Notes under the pieces: generated by a model | Databases searched by the model: none | Told to the model about the DNA's origin: nothing | The model's input: only the letters and a program-made list of their open reading frames with translations | Part shown: positions 45,810 to 54,152 of the stretch, one piece after another | How positions within the stretch are numbered: position 1 is the first letter of the stretch | Layout of the letters: the number at the start of each line of letters is the position of its first letter | Position numbers and translations under genes: made by a program | DNA from: JAFGOG01 sp034429215 | Lineage (GTDB): Bacteria > Chloroflexota > Anaerolineae > JAAYZQ01 | Length of the DNA stretch: 64,000 nt | Assembly: GCA_034429215.1 (NCBI GenBank) | Contig: DAOUGI010000052.1 | Span: forward strand, 9,854 to 73,853 | Direction: 5' to 3'

Positions 45810-47058
45810 CTGTCCGCAATGCGGAACACCGGCCAAGCCACAGTCCCTCTTCTGTACGCGCTGCGGCGTCCGGCTGGCTGCCGCAGGCATGCCGGTCGGA
45901 GCGGGGGCCGGCGGCATCGGGCCGCTACCTGTCGGCACACCCCTCCAAGGAGGGCGCTACCAGATCATCGGCCAGTTGGGCGAAGGGGGTATGGGTGCCG
46001 TCTACCTGGCCAAAGACATGGAGCTGTTTGGCCGGCTGTGCGTCGTCAAGCAAATGCGTCCCTTTTTCGCCAGCCAGACCGAGCGGCGCAAGGCTGAGGA
46101 CGATTTCAAGCGCGAGGCCGAGGTCCTGGCCCAGCTTAACCAGCCCGGCCATCCCCACATCCCCGAGGTGTATGGCTATTTCGTCGAAGGCGGCGATCAA
46201 TTCCTGGTCATGAAATATATCGAGGGTGAAAGCCTGGAACGGCGGCTGGACCGGCTCAAGCGTCCCCTGTCCGAGGTAGAGGTGATCCGCTGTGCCAGCG
46301 AGGTTGCCAACGCCCTTGTCTACCTCCACAGCCGCAAGCCGCAGCCGGTTATCCACCGCGACATCAAGCCGGCCAATATTATCGTCGATCCCGAAGACCG
46401 GGTTTGGCTGGTCGACTTTGGGCTGGCCCGCGCCTCCACAAGCAGTGGCGCGCGGGTCATGCTCGCCGGGGGCAAGACGATTGCCGCCGGCACGCCCGGC
46501 TACACGCCCCTGGAGCAGTGGCAGATGCAGGCCAATTCCAAGTCGGACGTCTATGCCCTGGGCGCCACTATGCATCACCTGCTGACCGGCCAAGATCCGC
46601 GCGACCGCTTCACCTCCTTTCCCGAGCTGAGCTTTGACATCCTGAAGAACTTTTCCCAGTTCAAGCCGCTGTCCGAGCTGCGGTCCGACCTGAGCTCCGG
46701 TATAGTAAACCTGGTCGCCCGCTGCCTGGATCCCGATCCCCGCCGCCGGCCCGACGCAGCGCAGCTCGAGGTTGAGCTGGACGGGCTGGCGCCTACCGGC
46801 AGCAAGCTCTTTGACACCGTCCGCCGGTGGAGCCCTACCCTGGGCGAGCTCCTGGGCACTGCCCTGGCTAATTTCGTCCGGGCAATGTTTGGCCAATCGA
46901 CACCTCAAAAGCGCAGCTCGGTGCAGCCCACTACCCCACCGGCCGACCAGCGGTCCGACCCAAGCCGTCCTGCCATCCCCTGTCTTCTGTGCCGCGGCCA
47001 GGGCGTGCGGGCCAACGGCAAGCCCTGCCCCATCTGTCGGGGGACCGGCTACTGGTAA
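45802..47058 (+). CDS. Ser/Thr kinase with N-terminal zinc ribbon and DnaJ-like zinc knuckle
   Basis: 418 residues: a zinc ribbon (CPQCGTPA, CTRCG) and a kinase domain with canonical HRD (D187, VIHRDIKPAN), DFG in LVDFGLAR and YTPLEQW in place of APE. The tail ends with CLLCRGQG and CPICRGTG, two CxxCxGxG motifs as in DnaJ zinc centres. It is the only one of the four kinases with the standard HRD. It overlaps the upstream phosphatase by eight bases and closes the island; a small hairpin (47070-47087) follows. Confidence 0.92.
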   Translation: MANCPQCGTPAKPQSLFCTRCGVRLAAAGMPVGAGAGGIGPLPVGTPLQGGRYQIIGQLGEGGMGAVYLAKDMELFGRLCVVKQMRPFFASQTERRKAEDDFKREAEVLAQLNQPGHPHIPEVYGYFVEGGDQFLVMKYIEGESLERRLDRLKRPLSEVEVIRCASEVANALVYLHSRKPQPVIHRDIKPANIIVDPEDRVWLVDFGLARASTSSGARVMLAGGKTIAAGTPGYTPLEQWQMQANSKSDVYALGATMHHLLTGQDPRDRFTSFPELSFDILKNFSQFKPLSELRSDLSSGIVNLVARCLDPDPRRRPDAAQLEVELDGLAPTGSKLFDTVRRWSPTLGELLGTALANFVRAMFGQSTPQKRSSVQPTTPPADQRSDPSRPAIPCLLCRGQGVRANGKPCPICRGTGYW

Positions 47059-47069
47059 ACGTCTGGCCA

Positions 47070-47087
47070 ACAGACCTCAATGTCTGT
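47070..47087 (+). terminator. Small hairpin closing the kinase island
   Basis: ACAGAC (47070-47075) and GTCTGT (47082-47087) with a six-base loop, no T-run. The rest of the gap has a TATAAT at 47166-47171 without a good -35, and an imperfect stem around 47187-47225 in the leader of the dehydrogenase gene. Confidence 0.35.
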
Positions 47088-47277
47088 AACCGACATCGCC
47101 AATCTGGATTTGGCGCAGCCCCAACCCAACCCCTTGTGATCCTTTTCCTTTTGACGCTGTTGTAGTATAATGGCCGGCGTGACAGGTCGGCAACCGGACA
47201 ACCGGCCGGGTCTCTGGTTGCTGACTGTTGAACGCCGATAACTGAATACGTTTTGCAGCGACGCAAAGGAGGGAGAT

Positions 47278-48435
47278 ATGGACCTGCAGTTAACCGCTGA
47301 ACACAAGATGATCCAGGACATGGCGCGTGATTTTGCTCAAAAAGAGATCGCGCCCATCGCCGCCGAGATCGATGAGACGGCATCCTTCCCGACCAAAACC
47401 GTCCGAAAGATGGGTGAGCTCGGTTTCATGGGCATCGAGATCCCGGAAGAGTACGGCGGCACCGGCATGGATCCTCTCAGCTACGTGCTGGCCATGATCG
47501 AGATATCCAAAGCCTGCGCCTCGCATGGTGTGATCATGTCGGTCAACAATTCGCTCGTCTGCCACGGCCTCTACAAATTTGGCACCGAGCAGCAAAAGCA
47601 AGCCTTCCTGGTGCCACTGGCCAGCGGCGAAAAGCTGGGCGCCTACTCCCTGACCGAGCCGCAAGCCGGCTCCGACCCGGCCAACATGCGCTGCACCGCC
47701 GAGTATGACCCCGCCGCCGACGAATATGTCATCAACGGCACCAAGGCATGGGTCACCAGCGGCCCGAACGCCGATTACATTGTCCTGTTCGCCATGACCG
47801 ACCGGAGCAAGGGCACGCGGGGCATCTCGGCCTTTGTCGTCGATACCAAGCTGCCAGGCTTCAAGCCCGGCAAGGTGGAACCAAAACTGGGGATCCGAGC
47901 GTCTCATACATCAGAGCTGGTATTCGAGAACTATCGCCTGCCGGCCTGGCACCGGCTGGGCGAAGAGGGCTCTGGTTTCAAGATCGCCCTGGCCATCCTG
48001 GATGCCGGGCGGATTGGCATTGCCGCGCAGGCGGTAGGCATCGCCGAGGCGGCTTACGAAGCTGCCCTGGCCTATTCCAAGGAGCGGGAGCAGTTCGGCC
48101 AGCCGATCAGCGAGTTCCAGGCCATTCAGTGGATGCTCGCCGACATGAAGACCCGGCTGGAGGCCGCCCGACTGCTGGCCTACCAGGCAGCTCTGGCCAA
48201 AGAGGAGGCCGAAAAGGGCAAAGGGCGCTACAGCCTCCAAGCGTCAATGGCCAAGCTGTACGCCTCCGAGACCGCCATGTGGGTCACCACCAAGGCGATC
48301 CAGGTCTTTGGCGGCAACGGCTACAGCAAAGAGTACCCGGTAGAGCGCTACTTCCGCGATGCCAAGATCACCGAGATCTATGAAGGCACCAGCGAGATCC
48401 AGCGGATGGTGATCGCCAGGAGTGTCCTGGCCTAA
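47278..48435 (+). CDS. Acyl-CoA dehydrogenase (short-chain, butyryl-CoA type)
   Basis: 385 residues with the FAD-enzyme motifs AYSLTEPQAGSD and FGGNGYSKEYPVER. The active-site Glu is near 369 in IYEGTSEIQRMVIAR. It oxidises acyl-CoA to enoyl-CoA, passing electrons to an electron-transfer flavoprotein. Glu at this end position fits butyryl/short-chain enzymes, but chain length is not proven. AAGGAGGG precedes ATG 47278. The glycosyltransferase gene starts five bases after its stop. Confidence 0.93.
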   Translation: MDLQLTAEHKMIQDMARDFAQKEIAPIAAEIDETASFPTKTVRKMGELGFMGIEIPEEYGGTGMDPLSYVLAMIEISKACASHGVIMSVNNSLVCHGLYKFGTEQQKQAFLVPLASGEKLGAYSLTEPQAGSDPANMRCTAEYDPAADEYVINGTKAWVTSGPNADYIVLFAMTDRSKGTRGISAFVVDTKLPGFKPGKVEPKLGIRASHTSELVFENYRLPAWHRLGEEGSGFKIALAILDAGRIGIAAQAVGIAEAAYEAALAYSKEREQFGQPISEFQAIQWMLADMKTRLEAARLLAYQAALAKEEAEKGKGRYSLQASMAKLYASETAMWVTTKAIQVFGGNGYSKEYPVERYFRDAKITEIYEGTSEIQRMVIARSVLA

Positions 48436-48440
48436 GAGTT

Positions 48441-49376
48441 ATGCACGATCTGGGGATCGTCGTCGTAAATTATAACGTCCGCGACCTGCTGCGCGACTGT
48501 CTGGCCTCAGTATATGACAGCCACGCCGATTTCACCTGCCAAGTTTGCGTCGTCGACAACGGCTCGACCGACGGCAGCGCCGACATGGTCACCGCCGAAT
48601 TCCCCCAGGTGCGCCTGATCCGCGCCGAAAACAACGGTTTTGCTGCCGGCAACAACCTCGGTCTGCGTGCCTTTGGCTTTCCCGACGCGGGACAGTTCCG
48701 TTATGCCCTGCTCCTCAACCCAGACACGATCCTGCCCCCCGCGGCCCTGGCCGACATGCTGGCCTTTATGGAAGCCCATCCCCAGGCCGGCGCTGCCGGC
48801 GCCCGCCTGGTGCGCGACGACGGCAGCCTGGACAAGGCCTGCCGGCGCAGCTTTCCCACACCCGACGTGGCCTTTTACCGGATGTTCGGCCTGAGCCGAC
48901 TCTTTCCCCGCAGCCGCCGCTTCGGCCGCTACAACCTCACCTACCTGTCGCCTGACATCACCACAAAAGTCGACTCGGTGGTCGGCGCCTTTATGCTCAT
49001 GCGCGGCGAGGCGCTGGCCCAGGCCGGGCTCCTCGACGAGCGCTACTTTATGTATGCCGAAGACCTGGACCTGTGCTACCGCTTCAAGCAGCGCGGCTGG
49101 CAGATATGGTACAACGCCGACGTGACCGTGCTCCATTACAAGGGCCGGTCGAGCCGGCAGCGCAGCGATCTGGCCAATTACCACTTTTATCGCACAATGC
49201 GCCTGTTCCACGACGAGCATTTCAAGCAGCGGACATTTTTCCTGGTCAACGGCCTGATCTACGCCGCCATCGGACTGTTGGGCGGATGGGCATTCCTCCG
49301 CGACCGGCTACGCCCGGCCGGGCAGCGTGGTGTAGCCTCAGCCATGCCGACCAAGGGAGGCGCCACATTGCCATGA
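48441..49376 (+). CDS. Family 2 glycosyltransferase
   Basis: 311 residues of GT-A fold: VVVNYNVRDLL, VVDNGSTDGS, LLNPDTI (the DxD-like metal site), and a C-terminal hydrophobic segment near 268-285. Similar enzymes add rhamnose or other sugars to lipid-linked glycans. Its TGA overlaps the start of the sugar-phosphate transferase (ATGA), a sign of a shared surface-polysaccharide pathway. Sugar unknown. Confidence 0.9.
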   Translation: MHDLGIVVVNYNVRDLLRDCLASVYDSHADFTCQVCVVDNGSTDGSADMVTAEFPQVRLIRAENNGFAAGNNLGLRAFGFPDAGQFRYALLLNPDTILPPAALADMLAFMEAHPQAGAAGARLVRDDGSLDKACRRSFPTPDVAFYRMFGLSRLFPRSRRFGRYNLTYLSPDITTKVDSVVGAFMLMRGEALAQAGLLDERYFMYAEDLDLCYRFKQRGWQIWYNADVTVLHYKGRSSRQRSDLANYHFYRTMRLFHDEHFKQRTFFLVNGLIYAAIGLLGGWAFLRDRLRPAGQRGVASAMPTKGGATLP

Positions 49377-50782
49377 AACGCAAAGCGGACCTGCTATTCG
49401 GCTTGTTGCTTGTGATCAGCGACCTGAGCATGGCCACCGGCGCGTTCTACCTGGCCTATTGGCTGCGCACTACCATCGCCGTGCCGCCACCGGTCAACAT
49501 CGCCCCGTTCCAGGACTATGTCTCGATGCTACTAGTCCAGGTCGCCACCCTGATCGGCGTCTATTTCTTTTCCCGTTTGTACGACCTAAAGCGCGCCTCG
49601 TCCCACCTCGATGAGCTATACCGCATATTTGCCGCGACGTCGATCGGCATCGTCGTCTCCATCGCCCTCACTTCCTTTATGTTCAAGAACAGCGCCATGG
49701 AGCTAAACTACCCGCGCGCCATGATCGTCTACGATTGGCTGCTGACCGTCGTCCTGGTAGCGATCGGCCGCTCACTGGTCATGTGGCTGCGCGCCAGGCT
49801 CCGCCAACGTGGCGGGCTCGCCGAGCGGTTGCTGATCGTCGGCACCGGCGAGGTGGGACGCATGATCCTGCAAAAGGTCCGCCAAATGCCGAGCCTGGGC
49901 TACCAGGTCGTCGGCTTTGTGAACGGTGAGAGCACACCCGGTCAGCAGGTCATGGGTGTGCCGGTGCTTGGCACCGTGGACGACCTGCCGCGCCTCATCG
50001 AGGAGCACCACATCGACGAGGCCATCGTCGGTCTGCCAGAGCTGACCCACCAGGAGGCGCTGACCATTATCTCCCGCTGCGAGCGGGGCCAGGTGGGAAT
50101 CAAGATCTTTCCCGACCTGTTCCAGATCATCGCCTCTGAGATGAGCATCGGCGACCTGGGCGGACTGCCGCTCCTCAGTGTGCGCGACGTAGCCCTGCGC
50201 GGCTGGAAATTGACCCTCAAGCGGGCGGTCGATCTGGTCGGCAGCGCCCTGGCGCTGGTATTCCTGTCCCCCTTTCTGATGCTCGTTGCCCTGGCCATCA
50301 AGCTCGAGTCACCGGGGCCGGTGTTCTACGCCCAAGAGCGGATGGGACTGGACGCCCGACCCTTCTGGTGCATCAAATTCCGTTCCATGCGCCAGGATGC
50401 CGAAAAGAACGGCCCAGGCTGGACTTCTGAGAACGACCCGCGCCGCACTCGCGTCGGCACCTTCATCCGCCGCTTTTCGATCGACGAGCTGCCCCAGTTC
50501 ATCAACGTCCTGATGGGCGAGATGAGCCTGGTTGGCCCCCGCCCCGAGCGTCCCGTTTATGTTGACCAGTTCCGGCGCAGCATCCCCCGCTACATGGACC
50601 GCCACCGGGAAAAGGCGGGCCTCACCGGCTGGGCCCAGGTCAACGGCCTGCGAGGCGATACCTCTATTGCCGAGCGGACCAAGTACGATCTATGGTACAT
50701 CGAGAACTGGTCGTTATGGCTCGATTTCAAGATCATTTTGCGCACTGCTATCAGTATCTTTGGCAGTCGCCACGCGTACTAG
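49373..50782 (+). CDS. Undecaprenyl-phosphate sugar-phosphate transferase (WbaP/WcaJ type)
   Basis: 469 residues: several N-terminal membrane helices, a CoA-binding-like domain (LIVGTGEVGRMI) and a C-terminal bacterial sugar transferase domain with KRAVDLVGS, FRSMRQDA, SIDELPQF, MSLVGPRPERP and GLTGWAQVNG. It would start a lipid-linked repeat unit for exopolysaccharide. The donor sugar is not evident. ATG 49373 overlaps the upstream stop; the open frame extends further up but has no signal there. Confidence 0.92.
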   Translation: MKRKADLLFGLLLVISDLSMATGAFYLAYWLRTTIAVPPPVNIAPFQDYVSMLLVQVATLIGVYFFSRLYDLKRASSHLDELYRIFAATSIGIVVSIALTSFMFKNSAMELNYPRAMIVYDWLLTVVLVAIGRSLVMWLRARLRQRGGLAERLLIVGTGEVGRMILQKVRQMPSLGYQVVGFVNGESTPGQQVMGVPVLGTVDDLPRLIEEHHIDEAIVGLPELTHQEALTIISRCERGQVGIKIFPDLFQIIASEMSIGDLGGLPLLSVRDVALRGWKLTLKRAVDLVGSALALVFLSPFLMLVALAIKLESPGPVFYAQERMGLDARPFWCIKFRSMRQDAEKNGPGWTSENDPRRTRVGTFIRRFSIDELPQFINVLMGEMSLVGPRPERPVYVDQFRRSIPRYMDRHREKAGLTGWAQVNGLRGDTSIAERTKYDLWYIENWSLWLDFKIILRTAISIFGSRHAY

Positions 50783-50809
50783 GATTTTCGATTTTCGATT
50801 TTCGATTTT
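50783..50809. repeat. GATTTTC tandem repeat
   Basis: About 3.9 copies of the seven-base unit GATTTTC, starting at the stop codon of the sugar transferase gene. A small microsatellite. Confidence 0.7.
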
Positions 50810-50871
50810 GGCCGCCCATGGCTGGCGGCACAGGAATTCGGGATTCTGCCTCAAGCTGCTATCTGTGCGAT

Positions 50872-50900
50872 TTGACACAGCCCTGGTTCTAGTCTATACT
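50872..50900 (+). promoter_or_regulatory. Strong promoter before the Cys-rich anchored protein
   Basis: TTGACA at 50872-50877 and TATACT at 50895-50900, 17 bases apart. An ACCTGNCAGGT palindrome at 50921-50931 follows in the leader. Confidence 0.75.
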
Positions 50901-50920
50901 TGCCCCCGGTTGTGAAACAG

Positions 50921-50931
50921 ACCTGACAGGT
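50921..50931. repeat. ACCTGNCAGGT palindrome, copy 4
   Basis: ACCTGACAGGT, 20 bases beyond the -10 box of the downstream gene, so inside its leader. Confidence 0.45.
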
Positions 50932-50972
50932 TGATACTTGCCTTTCAGGTCTCCAATGAAGGAGACATTACT

Positions 50973-52055
50973 ATGAAGGATCGCCCGCTGCTCTTGGCGC
51001 TGGGGCTGGTAGCCCTTGGTGCAATAGTCGGTATCGGCATCGGCCTCATCCTCGGCTGGGTTGTCTGGCCGGTGGACTATGACGGCGTCAGGCTGCCCGA
51101 CATGGCACCCCAGGACAAGGAAACATACATCGTCCTGGTCGGCGCTGCATACAACCAGGATCATGACCTGGCAAAAGCCCGGGAGCGCCTGGCCAGCCTC
51201 GAGGTGCCCAACGCTGCCCAGTGGGTAGCCGAGCTGGCCGACACCTACATCCGCGAGGGTCGCGACCAAAAGGAAACAGGCTACCTGGTGGCCTTGGCCA
51301 ACGGCCTGGACATGGCCAGTCCGGCCATGCTCGCCTACCTGCCGACCAACACGCCCGTGCCGACCGATACCCCTACTGCGACGCCGGTCCCGACCGATAC
51401 CCCCATACCACCCACCGACACACCGGTGCCGCCGACTGACACACCCGTGCCGCCGACCGATACATCGGTACCACCCACCGACACAGCGGTGCCGCCTACC
51501 GATACGCCCAAGCCGCCTGCCAAGCCCACTGCCAAGCCGACCGCCAAACCAACGGCCGCGCCGACGGCAACATCCAAGCCGGCCGCCAAATGGTCCTGGT
51601 CAGTGCGGCTGGTTGGGCCGGGAGAGGATGGGCAGAGTTGTACTGCTGGCAACCTGCAAGTCCACGTGACAGTCGTGGACGCAGCCGGGCGGCAGCTCGG
51701 CGGAGTGTGGATCTTTGACAAGTACTCTGGTCAGTACCAGGTGACAGGCAACGTCGGCTCGCCGGATTGGGGCCCGGGTGAAACCAAGTTCGAATATGGG
51801 CGCGATGGGGGAGGCAGTGTGTGCATCGCCAATAGCCAGGGTGGGCCATGCGAGACGGACTTTACCCGCGACATGCCCTGTTTTGCCTCCCCGCCTTTCG
51901 AAGACAAGTGGGCAGCCGGCTATTGCCAATGCTGTAGCCCTGAGGCTGCCGCTAACAAAGAGCTTTGCCGGCAGTTATACGATGCAGGTAACGGCTGTAT
52001 TAACTACCCAGGCGGACACTATACTTGGCGGGTGCTATATAAACGCAATTGGTAG
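50973..52055 (+). CDS. Membrane-anchored protein with Pro/Thr linker and Cys-rich domain
   Basis: 360 residues: one N-terminal membrane helix (about 6-30), a helical segment, and a low-complexity linker of PPTDTPV/PTDTP units followed by KPTA repeats (about 125-205). The C-terminal beta domain has nine cysteines (for example YCQCC, NGCINYPGGHYTW), so it is probably outside the cell and disulfide-bonded. The family is not recognised. AAGGAGA precedes ATG 50973 and a strong promoter lies upstream. The linker resembles those separating anchor and head in Chloroflexota surface proteins. Confidence 0.8.
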   Translation: MKDRPLLLALGLVALGAIVGIGIGLILGWVVWPVDYDGVRLPDMAPQDKETYIVLVGAAYNQDHDLAKARERLASLEVPNAAQWVAELADTYIREGRDQKETGYLVALANGLDMASPAMLAYLPTNTPVPTDTPTATPVPTDTPIPPTDTPVPPTDTPVPPTDTSVPPTDTAVPPTDTPKPPAKPTAKPTAKPTAAPTATSKPAAKWSWSVRLVGPGEDGQSCTAGNLQVHVTVVDAAGRQLGGVWIFDKYSGQYQVTGNVGSPDWGPGETKFEYGRDGGGSVCIANSQGGPCETDFTRDMPCFASPPFEDKWAAGYCQCCSPEAAANKELCRQLYDAGNGCINYPGGHYTWRVLYKRNW

Positions 52056-52074
52056 CCCCAGGAGCCATTAGAGC

Positions 52075-52175
52075 CTTTGTCATGCTGACATGCAGGATCG
52101 CTCGCGGCTGCGAAGCGAACGAAGATCGTCTCTCCTCTGCCAGCGAGACCAGCCGCTACGCTCAGCATGTCATTC
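52075..52175. repeat. Possible MITE-like palindromic element
   Basis: CATGCTGA near 52081-52088 is inverted as TCAGCATG near 52159-52166, with GC-rich CGCTACGCT/GCGAAGCG flanks. The style matches small dispersed CATGCTGAGCG repeats I associate with such genomes. It covers the apparent start region of the DUF2723 gene. Confidence 0.35.
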
Positions 52176-53998
52176 GTCGAGCGCCGCTCTGCACGGCGCT
52201 CGGTCTTTTTGTCGCCACCCTGATCCTCTACCTGTGGACCCTGGCCCCCGGCCTGGTTCGGGGCGACGGCGCTGAGCTGCAATACATCGTGGCCATCCGG
52301 GGGGTGGCCCATCCGACCGGCTACCCCCTCTACACCCTGTTTGGCTGGCTGTGGACCAAGGTCATCCCCTTTGGCTCCATCGCCTGGCGCATTAACCTGC
52401 TATCTGCGGTGTGCGGTGCGGGCGCGGTGGCCCTGGTGTATGGCATCGTCTACCGCCTCACCCGCCGGCTCATCCCGGCCCTGGCCGGGGCGCTCTTCCT
52501 GGCCCTGTCGCCAATGTTTTGGACCCTCAGCAGCGTCACCGAGGTCTATGCCCTGCACGCCCTGTTTGTCGCCGCCGTCCTCTACCTGCTCCTGGCTTGG
52601 CGCGATGCCACAAGCCATCGCTTCAGCCTCCTGGTGCTGATCGCTTTCGTCTACGGCCTCAGCCTCAGCCACCACCGGACCATGCTTCTCCTCGCCCCGG
52701 CGATGCTGCTGTTTGTGCTGCTGGTGGAGCGACCTGGACGATCAACAGGACGGGTAGGGCGACTAATCCGGCGCAGCCTGGTGCTGGTCGTCGCCTTCCT
52801 CGCCGGCCTGCTGCCCTACCTTCACATTTTTGCCTACCACCTCAGCCGTGACCGGACCTTGCAGTATGTCGTGGTGAACGTCATCCTCGGCGGGGACTTT
52901 GCCGGCTTTCTCGGCCTGCGCTCCGATCCACTGCACGTGCTATGGGAGCTGCCCATGCAGCAGTTCGGCTTGCCCGGCCTGATCGCCGCCGCCGCCGGCC
53001 TGGTCTGGCTTGCCTGGAAACAGCGCCACGCCGCCTGGCTGTTGGGCATCGCCTGCCTGGCGAACGTTGGCTTTTGCCTGTTCTACAACGTGCCCGACAT
53101 CCCCGACTTTTCCCTGCCTACCACCCTCATTCTGTCCATCTGGGCCGGAGCCTCAGCCGGTTTCCTGTCCCAGTCCAGAGCGGACAAGAAGCTCGAACAT
53201 CACCGGCCCGCGCGCGGCGCTCTTGCGCGCCTTCGTGGTTCAAGGTCTCTCCGCCTCGCCTTGGAGCTTTTGCTCTTAATAGTCGCCGCTGCGTCGTTTC
53301 GCCATCTACCGGAAGCTCAGGACAACATCGCCAGCCGGGACGGCGGCATCGAGGAGGAAGGTCGGGCGCTGCTGGCCTACCCTTTTGAGCCGGGCGCCAG
53401 TATCATTGCCGACTGGGATCTGGCCATGGCCGTTCGATTTCTGCGCAATGTGGAGGGTATCCAGGCCGACGTGCGGGTGTCAAGCGTGCGGCTGGGGCGC
53501 GAAAAAGGCTGCGACACACTGCGGGCTGCCTTGGAGTCAGGCCAAGCCGTCTACATCGCGCCTGCCGTGCGGCTCACACGCCTGCCCGACGGCTATCAGT
53601 TCGAGACGGCAGCACCGTACCTCAAGATCTCTAGCCAGACGGCGCCATATACCCGCCTGGACCGCGAGGTCGATCCTCAGGTGATGCTGGAGGGGATCCA
53701 ACGTCATGACGATCTGCTGATCTTGCGCTGGCTGGTCTCCGCCTCACCGTTGACCACCGACTATACTACCTATGTCCACTATTTCAACGCTGCCGGCGAG
53801 CCGCTCGGCCAAGAGGACAAGGGCATGGGCGCCGAGCTGAGCTGCTGGTATCCGCCCACCTCGTGGCCACCCGGCCAGGTAATTCAAGATCTGTACATCG
53901 TGCCGGCCGGCACGGCAGCGGTTCGCATCGGCCTGTACAGCCTGATCGACGGCCAGGTCCAGTCCTTGGGCGACGCCATAACCATCCCCCTTCCCTGA
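52082..53998 (+). CDS. DUF2723-family multi-spanning membrane protein
   Basis: About 638 residues with roughly ten membrane helices. GDGAELQ and AHPTGYPLY near the N-terminus are typical of DUF2723, a family related to lipid-linked sugar or mannosyl transferases. A long C-terminal soluble region follows the last helix. The start is uncertain: ATG 52082 lies inside a possible repeat element and lacks a close ribosome site; TTG 52049 overlaps the previous gene. An original start may have been replaced by the element. Likely role: glycosylation of a surface polymer or protein, fitting the neighbouring transferases. Confidence 0.75.
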   Translation: MLTCRIARGCEANEDRLSSASETSRYAQHVIRRAPLCTALGLFVATLILYLWTLAPGLVRGDGAELQYIVAIRGVAHPTGYPLYTLFGWLWTKVIPFGSIAWRINLLSAVCGAGAVALVYGIVYRLTRRLIPALAGALFLALSPMFWTLSSVTEVYALHALFVAAVLYLLLAWRDATSHRFSLLVLIAFVYGLSLSHHRTMLLLAPAMLLFVLLVERPGRSTGRVGRLIRRSLVLVVAFLAGLLPYLHIFAYHLSRDRTLQYVVVNVILGGDFAGFLGLRSDPLHVLWELPMQQFGLPGLIAAAAGLVWLAWKQRHAAWLLGIACLANVGFCLFYNVPDIPDFSLPTTLILSIWAGASAGFLSQSRADKKLEHHRPARGALARLRGSRSLRLALELLLLIVAAASFRHLPEAQDNIASRDGGIEEEGRALLAYPFEPGASIIADWDLAMAVRFLRNVEGIQADVRVSSVRLGREKGCDTLRAALESGQAVYIAPAVRLTRLPDGYQFETAAPYLKISSQTAPYTRLDREVDPQVMLEGIQRHDDLLILRWLVSASPLTTDYTTYVHYFNAAGEPLGQEDKGMGAELSCWYPPTSWPPGQVIQDLYIVPAGTAAVRIGLYSLIDGQVQSLGDAITIPLP

Positions 53999-54000
53999 GA

Positions 54001-54015
54001 AGACCTGGCAGGTCT
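54001..54015. repeat. ACCTGNCAGGT palindrome, copy 5
   Basis: AGACCTGGCAGGTCT, seven-base arms around G, directly after the DUF2723 gene. Confidence 0.5.
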
Positions 54016-54050
54016 ATTCAGATTCTAACGCAATTCTAGCGCCTCTCTTC

Positions 54051-54079
54051 TTGACAGTCTCGCCGGTTCGTGGTATTAT
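54051..54079 (+). promoter_or_regulatory. Promoter of the heat-shock operon
   Basis: TTGACA at 54051-54056 and TATTAT at 54074-54079, 17 bases apart, immediately upstream of a CIRCE operator. Confidence 0.88.
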
Positions 54080-54088
54080 CAGGGCGTA

Positions 54089-54127
54089 GGCGCTTTAGCA
54101 CTCTCACCTATCGAGTGCTAAAGCGCC
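54089..54127 (+). promoter_or_regulatory. CIRCE operator
   Basis: TTAGCACTC (54095-54103), nine bases, GAGTGCTAA (54113-54121): an exact CIRCE element. The symmetry extends to 15-base arms (54089-54103 and 54113-54127). HrcA binds CIRCE and represses transcription until heat stress. It sits ten bases beyond the -10 box, covering the start site. Confidence 0.97.
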
Positions 54128-54152
54128 GCTAGATGGGCGAATTTGAAAGATA

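Noticed and set aside
47151..47171. TTGACG and TATAAT before the acyl-CoA dehydrogenase gene as a promoter
   Set aside because: The spacing is only nine bases, far too short; only the -10 is plausible.
51400..51560. The short tandem repeats in the anchored protein as a CRISPR array
   Set aside because: They are in-frame PPTDTP codons with no spacers or fixed-length repeats, and no cas genes are present.
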